Assembly (NCBI RefSeq): GCF_000372725.1
Contig: NW_005196756.1
Span: 227,807-291,806 of the forward strand
Direction of reading: 5' to 3'
Source of the DNA: Emiliania huxleyi CCMP1516
Lineage: Eukaryota; Haptophyta; Isochrysidales; Noelaerhabdaceae
DNA: 64,000 nt
The notes under the pieces: model-generated
The model's database searches: none
What the model was told of the DNA's origin: nothing
What the model saw: only the letters and a program-made list of their open reading frames with translations
Translations under genes and position numbers: made by a program
Part shown: positions 59,447 to 64,000 of the stretch, in pieces
How the letters are laid out: every line of letters begins with the position of its first letter
How positions within the stretch are numbered: position 1 is the stretch's first letter

Positions 59447-62290
59447 TCACACCGGCTGGCGAACCGTGCGGTCGAGGTCGAGGTCGTCGAGGCCGAGGTC
59501 GTCGAGGTCGCTCGCGCCCTCCTCGGCGTCGGGGATACTGCTCGCATCCGAGGCCCTCGACGCGTCGAGGTCGTCGAGGTCGTCGAGGTCGTCGAGGTCG
59601 TCGAGGTCGAGGTTGAGGTCGTCGAGGTCGAGGTCGCGCCCGGTAAACTTGTGCGTCTGGTCGACCTGAATAGTCCACGTCTTCTTCCCCTTCTCGCCAC
59701 GCTCGGCCAGCTCTTTGCGCAGCCGCTCCGCGCGGCGGCGAAAGGCATCCCTCAGCAAGGCGGCCTCGGCCTTCATGATCCCATTGTCGTTGAGCTCTAG
59801 CGACGTGAGCGTCGAGTTCGACTTGAGCGCGTCGCCTAGCGCGGCGCAGCCGGCGCCGAGCGCGCAGTAGTTCAGCTCGAGCTCTCGCAGCGACGCATTC
59901 TTCGCGATACCGGCGGCGAGGTCAGCGCACGCGTCGGGGCCCAGCTTGTTCTCCGACAGGTCGAGCTGCGTCAGCGAGGTGCTCTCGCCGATGGCGCGCA
60001 GCGCGGGAGCCACGCCCGCGCTCAACTTGTTGTCGCTCATCTTGAGGACCTGGAGCGTGGTGTTGCCCCTGAGCGCCTCGAGGACGGCCGCGCCGCCCTC
60101 GTCGCCCAGCGCGCAGTCGCTGAGCTCAAGCTCCGTCAGCGACGTGCTGGCGGCGAGGCCCTTGCCCAGCGCCACGCCGCCCTCCTCGATCAGGTTAGAC
60201 TGGACGTCAATCCTCTTGAGCGTCACGCTGCTGGCCAGCGCCTCGCCGAGCGCGTTGGCAGCAGCCGCGTCCAGCTCGTTGCTGGAGAGGTTGAGCTCAG
60301 TGAGGCCGCAGTCGCCGACGGCGGCGCAGATGGGCAGCGCGCCCGACCCCAGCTCGCAGGAGTCGAGCTGCAAGCTGGTGAGCGCCGGGTGGCCTTTCAA
60401 GCGCTGCGCCAGGCCCGCGCCAATGTGGGGCCCGCACTCGGCGCAGGAGAGGTTGAGCGTGGCCAGCGACTTGCAGTCCAGCAGCTGCGGAAGGAGGCCG
60501 CTGGCCTCGCCATTCTTCCACTCCTGCGAGGAGAGGTCGACGCTAGTGAGGCTCTTGCTGCGCCCCACTGCCGAGGCGATGGCCTTGGCGACGGCTGGGA
60601 TCTCGGCAGGGCGCATCAACTCGAGGTTGCAGTTGGCCTCGAGCACCACGAGCGAGGGCGCGTCCTCGACCATCCTCGCGAGGGCGATCCAGCCCGCCTC
60701 TTGCATCGCCGAGTCGTTGAGCTTGAGCGTCTTGAGCCGCTTGTTCCCGGCGAGCGCGGCGCACAGCGCCGTGGTGCCGTCGGCCAGGATGTAGTTTGCC
60801 GACACGTCGAGGCTGGTGAGGCTCGAGTTCTTGGCGAGCAGCTTACAGAAGGTGCCGAAGTGCGTGCCGTTGTACGCCTCCCGCTCATCTGCGGCCTCGA
60901 TGCCGCACAGCTTGTTGTTCGACACGTCGAGCTCCGTGATCGAGGTGGCGCCCGCGATGCCGTGGCCGAGGTACACCGCGCCTTCCGGCCCCATCTCCTC
61001 GCCGCTCGCCTTCAGGCTGTGCAGCGCCTGCGAGCAGCACATGAGCACGGAAAGCGCACCTGCGCCGCCCGCCTTGAGGTTGCTCTTCATCGACCTCACG
61101 TTGAGGTCCGAGGCCGACAGCAGCGCCGGCAGGTTGGGCGCCGCCATCTGCAAGCGCTCCCATCCGTTAGCCAAATCGCTAACCGCGTTCTTCGCCTGCA
61201 CCGCATCCTTCGTTCGCATCAGCATGTTGGCTTCGTTGTTGTAGTGCTCGGGCGGATGCGACGTCGACTCGGCCAGCATGTCTCGCAGCACGCTCTTCGC
61301 ATAGCCGGGCAGATCGAAGGCCGCCTCCGCCCCGTCGGTGAGCTCCCTGAGCTCGGACCACGCCGTCTGCGTCATCTCGTGGGCCAGTTCGAGCTGCATC
61401 GACTCGCACATGTCCATGCACAGCTTGCGCCGCCGTGAGACGACCTATCAACAACATTTCGACCGCATCGCTCGTATCCGATCGCTCTGACCTCTCTGCC
61501 CTCTCGGAGACGACCTGCTCGATGGTCAGCGCGGTGAGGTTGACCGAGAGGCGCGTCTCGACAACGATGACGCCGCTCTCCACCCTCGTGCCGAGCACCT
61601 CGAGTCCCGTCATAGGGGCGAAAAGGATTTCGGACTCGTGAGGGTATTGGCTCAGCCACGAGGGCGAGGCGCCGCGATCCACCATCCCCATCTGAATCTC
61701 GAAGCAGAGACCCGCCCCGCCGCTCCCCCCGTAGTGGAGCGCCACCTCCTTGTCGAGCGTGGTCGACATGAACGCGAACTCGACGCCGCCCGCGACGTTC
61801 CACTCGTTCTTGGCCCAAAACTCGCTCGGCAGCACGCCGCCGCTCACGTGGTAGACCTTTTGCGCGGTCATGATCTTGGAGAGCTTGACGCACGCTGAGT
61901 TGATGATGTGCAGCGTCGTCGTGTAGTTGTTGCCCAAGCACAGCTGCTCCAGCTTCTGCACGAAAAAGGGGAGCCTTCCCGCCCAGGCCGCGCAGGATGG
62001 ATCGCGTTGTATCTGCGCGCGGGGTCGGAGGAGGAGGGGGGGTGGGGAGGGGGCTGTGGGCTGGCTGAGTGGGGCTCGCGCAGCTTGGTGTCCTCGGGCC
62101 ACGGGTGCTTGCTGCCCGGCCCAAAGTCGGTGTGCTCCGGGTCGACCACGAAGTGATACTCCGCGTCTTCGCCGTCGTCGTTGTCCCATAGTTGCCCGCG
62201 TTGAAGGGGAGCCCGGAATCGGCCGAGATGACAGTGTCGGGTGGGCCCTCGATCGAGCAGCAGCCTAGGCGCAGCAGCACGCGGCGACTC
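59447..62290 (-). CDS. ADP-ribosyltransferase-LRR fusion protein
   Basis: The main exons are 62012-61515 and 61423-59447, joined in phase 0 by a 91 bp GT-AG intron (TIEQ to LCMDMCESM). The first carries an ART domain: KVYHVSGGVLPSEFW, GGVEFAFMSTTLDKEVALHY and YPHESEILFAP, where the STT and the E-S-E give the Ser and ExE parts of the R-S-E triad. The expected Arg near VYR is His here. An upstream exon (about 62280-62080, EDAEYHFVVDPEHTDFGPGS) shows a frame change near 62190 and a phase mismatch at its 3' junction. The second exon has about a dozen RNI-type leucine-rich repeats (TSITELDVSNNKL; TSLTELELSDCALGDEGG) and an acidic (DLDDLDD)n tail from 9 bp repeats. ART enzymes use NAD+ to modify proteins; activity here is uncertain. 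Confidence 0.8.
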
Positions 62291-62512
62291 CTTCCCTCCT
62301 TTTGTGATCACCGAGTGTCGGCCTTCTTTTTGTCAGAAGAAGAAGAATTTGCGAAAAAAAGTTCTGGACGGAGGACGGCTTATGCAAGAAAAGGAAATCG
62401 CCCAGCGCCATTCACCGGGGGAATGGACCCAACATTCCTCACACAATGAACACTAGAATGACGAGAGAGAGGAAGAGAGGATTTGGAACCGTCACAATTG
62501 TAATGCTAATGG

Positions 62513-63796
62513 TCACAAATCGCCAAGCGCGTCCACCACCACCCCTTCCTTCAGATGGCGCGCAATTCCGCCGCCACCCATGCCGCTGCCCTGGAAGACC
62601 TCCTGCGTGCCACCTCCAGCGACGTGCATGCGCCCGTCGGAGAGGAAGGTCCATTCCATGTCCGGGTGCGTCTTGGCACCGACGCGGCGATAGCCCATGC
62701 TGCTGGCTGGGTCGGGGCGCACCTCGTGAGCCGACCGAAACAGCTCCTTCGCTGTTGCGTAGATCGCCGCCTTCTCCTGGGGATCCGTGCACGCGTCGGC
62801 GCGCAACTCCGTGCAGCATGCCAAGCTGTATCGCGCCAGGGCCTTGATGGTGGGGTTGCAAGCCTCCGCAGCCGTGGCATTCGACGCCGCCGCCTCAGCA
62901 TCGGCCAACCGCCCGAGCTTGGCAAGCGACGTGGCAAGGTTGGACCCGCTGCGCGCAATCTCGTTTGCGTCGATGCCGGGCACTGTCAGAAGGCGCTTCA
63001 GCAGCTCGACGGCGCGGGCGTGATTGCCCGTGGCCGCCGCCTGCTGCGAGCCGCAGCCGAGCGTGTTGCACAGCGATGAGCGCGCATGGCTGCGCAGCTG
63101 GTCGACCATCGGCTCCTCCAGCGGCGGGTCGTCGTTTGGGAGTTGCAGCGCCATCATGAACTCAGAGATGGCATCGTCACCTCGGCCACTGTTGCTGAGG
63201 AGGTTGCCCAGAGCAAAGCGCGCGTGGATGTGCCCGGGGGCCACACGCAACACAGCCCGCAGCTGGGTCTCCTCGCCCGGGAGATCTCCGCCCTCGCCGA
63301 GCGCGTTCGCGAGGCCCATGCGCTGGGCGAGCTTCTCGTCGCGCGTGCCGCGGCTGTTCGCCACGGCGCGCTGCATCTCGGTGGCCATGCGGGCGTGGTC
63401 GCCGCGCATGTGGGCGAGATCACCACGCGCCTGGAGCATCACGGCACAGGCTGGGTCACGAGCTTCGGCAAGACCAAGCTGCTCCTCAGCCTGTGCAATG
63501 AAGCTCGCCGCTTGGGAAGAGTTCACCTTCCGCGCTTTGGACAGGAGCCGCGCAGCCTCATACGCCATGTCGGTGGCAGCGTCTGCATCGACCGGTGCAG
63601 GCACAGCAGCCGCTCGAAGATTGCTGGGCCTTATAGCAAGCACGTTGGCGTCGCCGACTATCGCAACACCCCAGCGTCCTTTGGCTTCATCCCAGGCCGT
63701 GCAGAAGCCGCGTTTGCCGATTAAATCGTCACGGCTCAGCGAATGGGTCTCGACCAGCAGTCCGACTTCGAAATCGTCAGAGATTGCGTCCGTCAT
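62513..63796 (-). CDS. TPR-repeat protein with SH3-like N-terminus
   Basis: A single open frame of 427 residues starts at ATG 63796 (MTDAISDDFEVG). The N-terminal segment LIGKRGFCTAWDEAKGRWGV then LAIRPSNLRAA resembles the short beta segment at the start of the ankyrin gene at 25.2 kb. TPR-like helical pairs follow: YEAARLLSKARKVNSSQAAS, AEEQLGLAEARDPACAVMLQ, GHIHARFALGNLLSNSGRGD and HARAVELLKRLLTVPG. The C-terminus includes TFLSDGRMHVAGGGTQEVFQ. A co-chaperone or scaffold role is typical of TPR proteins; no partner can be named. Confidence 0.75.
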   Translation of the reverse strand: MTDAISDDFEVGLLVETHSLSRDDLIGKRGFCTAWDEAKGRWGVAIVGDANVLAIRPSNLRAAAVPAPVDADAATDMAYEAARLLSKARKVNSSQAASFIAQAEEQLGLAEARDPACAVMLQARGDLAHMRGDHARMATEMQRAVANSRGTRDEKLAQRMGLANALGEGGDLPGEETQLRAVLRVAPGHIHARFALGNLLSNSGRGDDAISEFMMALQLPNDDPPLEEPMVDQLRSHARSSLCNTLGCGSQQAAATGNHARAVELLKRLLTVPGIDANEIARSGSNLATSLAKLGRLADAEAAASNATAAEACNPTIKALARYSLACCTELRADACTDPQEKAAIYATAKELFRSAHEVRPDPASSMGYRRVGAKTHPDMEWTFLSDGRMHVAGGGTQEVFQGSGMGGGGIARHLKEGVVVDALGDL

Positions 63797-63952
63797 AGCG
63801 CTGGACCGAGGCTGCCTCTCGCGAGGCGCACAAGAAGGCCGACGGCGGGTCTCGCCGGTGACACGCCGGACGCGGCGAGTTGCCAGTTGCTCAGTACAAG
63901 CAGCAGCCTTATAGGCGCAGCAGCGACTCCGAAAATAACTCCCCTGCCTTGG

Positions 63953-64000
63953 GAGCTGGGAATAGGACCGCCGCAAGCGGCGTGGCGTGGGTTGGTTGTG
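63953..64000 (+). repeat. Short dispersed repeat, second copy
   Basis: GGGAATAGGACCGCCGCAAG then CGGCGTGGCGTGG matches 38085-38135. It lies about 160 bp upstream of the TPR gene start and runs off the window. Confidence 0.65.

Noticed and set aside
59575-59640. GAGGTCGTC 9 bp repeat as a separate repeat element
   Set aside because: It is the coding (DLDDLDD)n tail of the LRR protein and stays in frame.

Overview
This is nuclear DNA of a GC-rich single-celled eukaryote, most likely a haptophyte alga; a pelagophyte or dinoflagellate is less likely but not excluded. The reasons are spliced genes on both strands with short introns, many of them GC-AG; long SP/PP proline linkers between lectin-like modules; ankyrin, Kelch, PHD and importin-beta genes; an ADP-ribosyltransferase-LRR protein; and a deiodinase-like selenoprotein with an in-frame TGA. 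No bacterial operon structure, tRNA, rRNA, CRISPR array or virus-like element was recognised.

Layout. 1-2.97 kb: the 3' two thirds of an ABCC transporter (minus), fused at about 2970 to a decayed tandem array (2.97-6.72 kb, about 445-448 bp units) of a Cys/Pro-rich wall-protein module. 7.36-24.35 kb: a very large plus-strand gene, modelled here as 12 phase-0 exons and about 5,325 aa. It has several N-terminal membrane segments, ten or so lectin/discoidin-like modules separated by proline linkers, a beta-helix, a GCC2/GCC3 cysteine-repeat stalk, a multi-pass membrane region and a C-terminal TIR-like domain. 24.7-31.2 kb: an ankyrin gene (minus) divergent from a Kelch, Cys-rich, membrane protein (plus). 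31.4-33.0 kb: a DXD glycosyltransferase. 33.7-35.0 kb: hairpins, minisatellites and homopolymers. 35.1-38.1 kb: a minus-strand gene with a repeat-filled intron. 38.8-40.7 kb: a broken RCC1 copy and a truncated glyoxalase-II-like gene. 40.8-43.2 kb: a ubiquitin-fusion gene followed in the same frame by a deiodinase-like selenoprotein with a candidate SECIS hairpin. 43.6-47.5 kb: a membrane ShK-like protein, an acidic protein and an extended-PHD reader. 47.9-51.6 kb: a transportin-3-like importin-beta. 51.8-53.1 kb: dispersed repeats. 53.1-54.0 kb: a receiver domain interrupted by a GNAT fragment. 54.9-56.7 kb: a multi-pass membrane protein. 58.4-63.8 kb: a SHOCT membrane protein, an ART-LRR protein and a TPR protein, all minus.

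The most notable pattern is a set of 66-88 bp introns or inserts flanked by 13-26 bp direct repeats. In the clearest cases a duplicated AG|GT or AG|GC supplies both splice sites, and several carry internal 10-11 bp ATCTCGG-type repeats. The same short repeat makes larger arrays in the intron at 36.8-37.6 kb. These look like introner elements, recently gained introns with target-site duplications.

The genes do not form a pathway. Several (the giant TIR receptor, the Kelch/Cys protein, the ART-LRR and the SHOCT protein) suggest surface recognition and signalling, but that is inference from domains. All exon models come from reading splice motifs and frame continuity, without transcript evidence. 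Several single-base frame breaks may be assembly errors.
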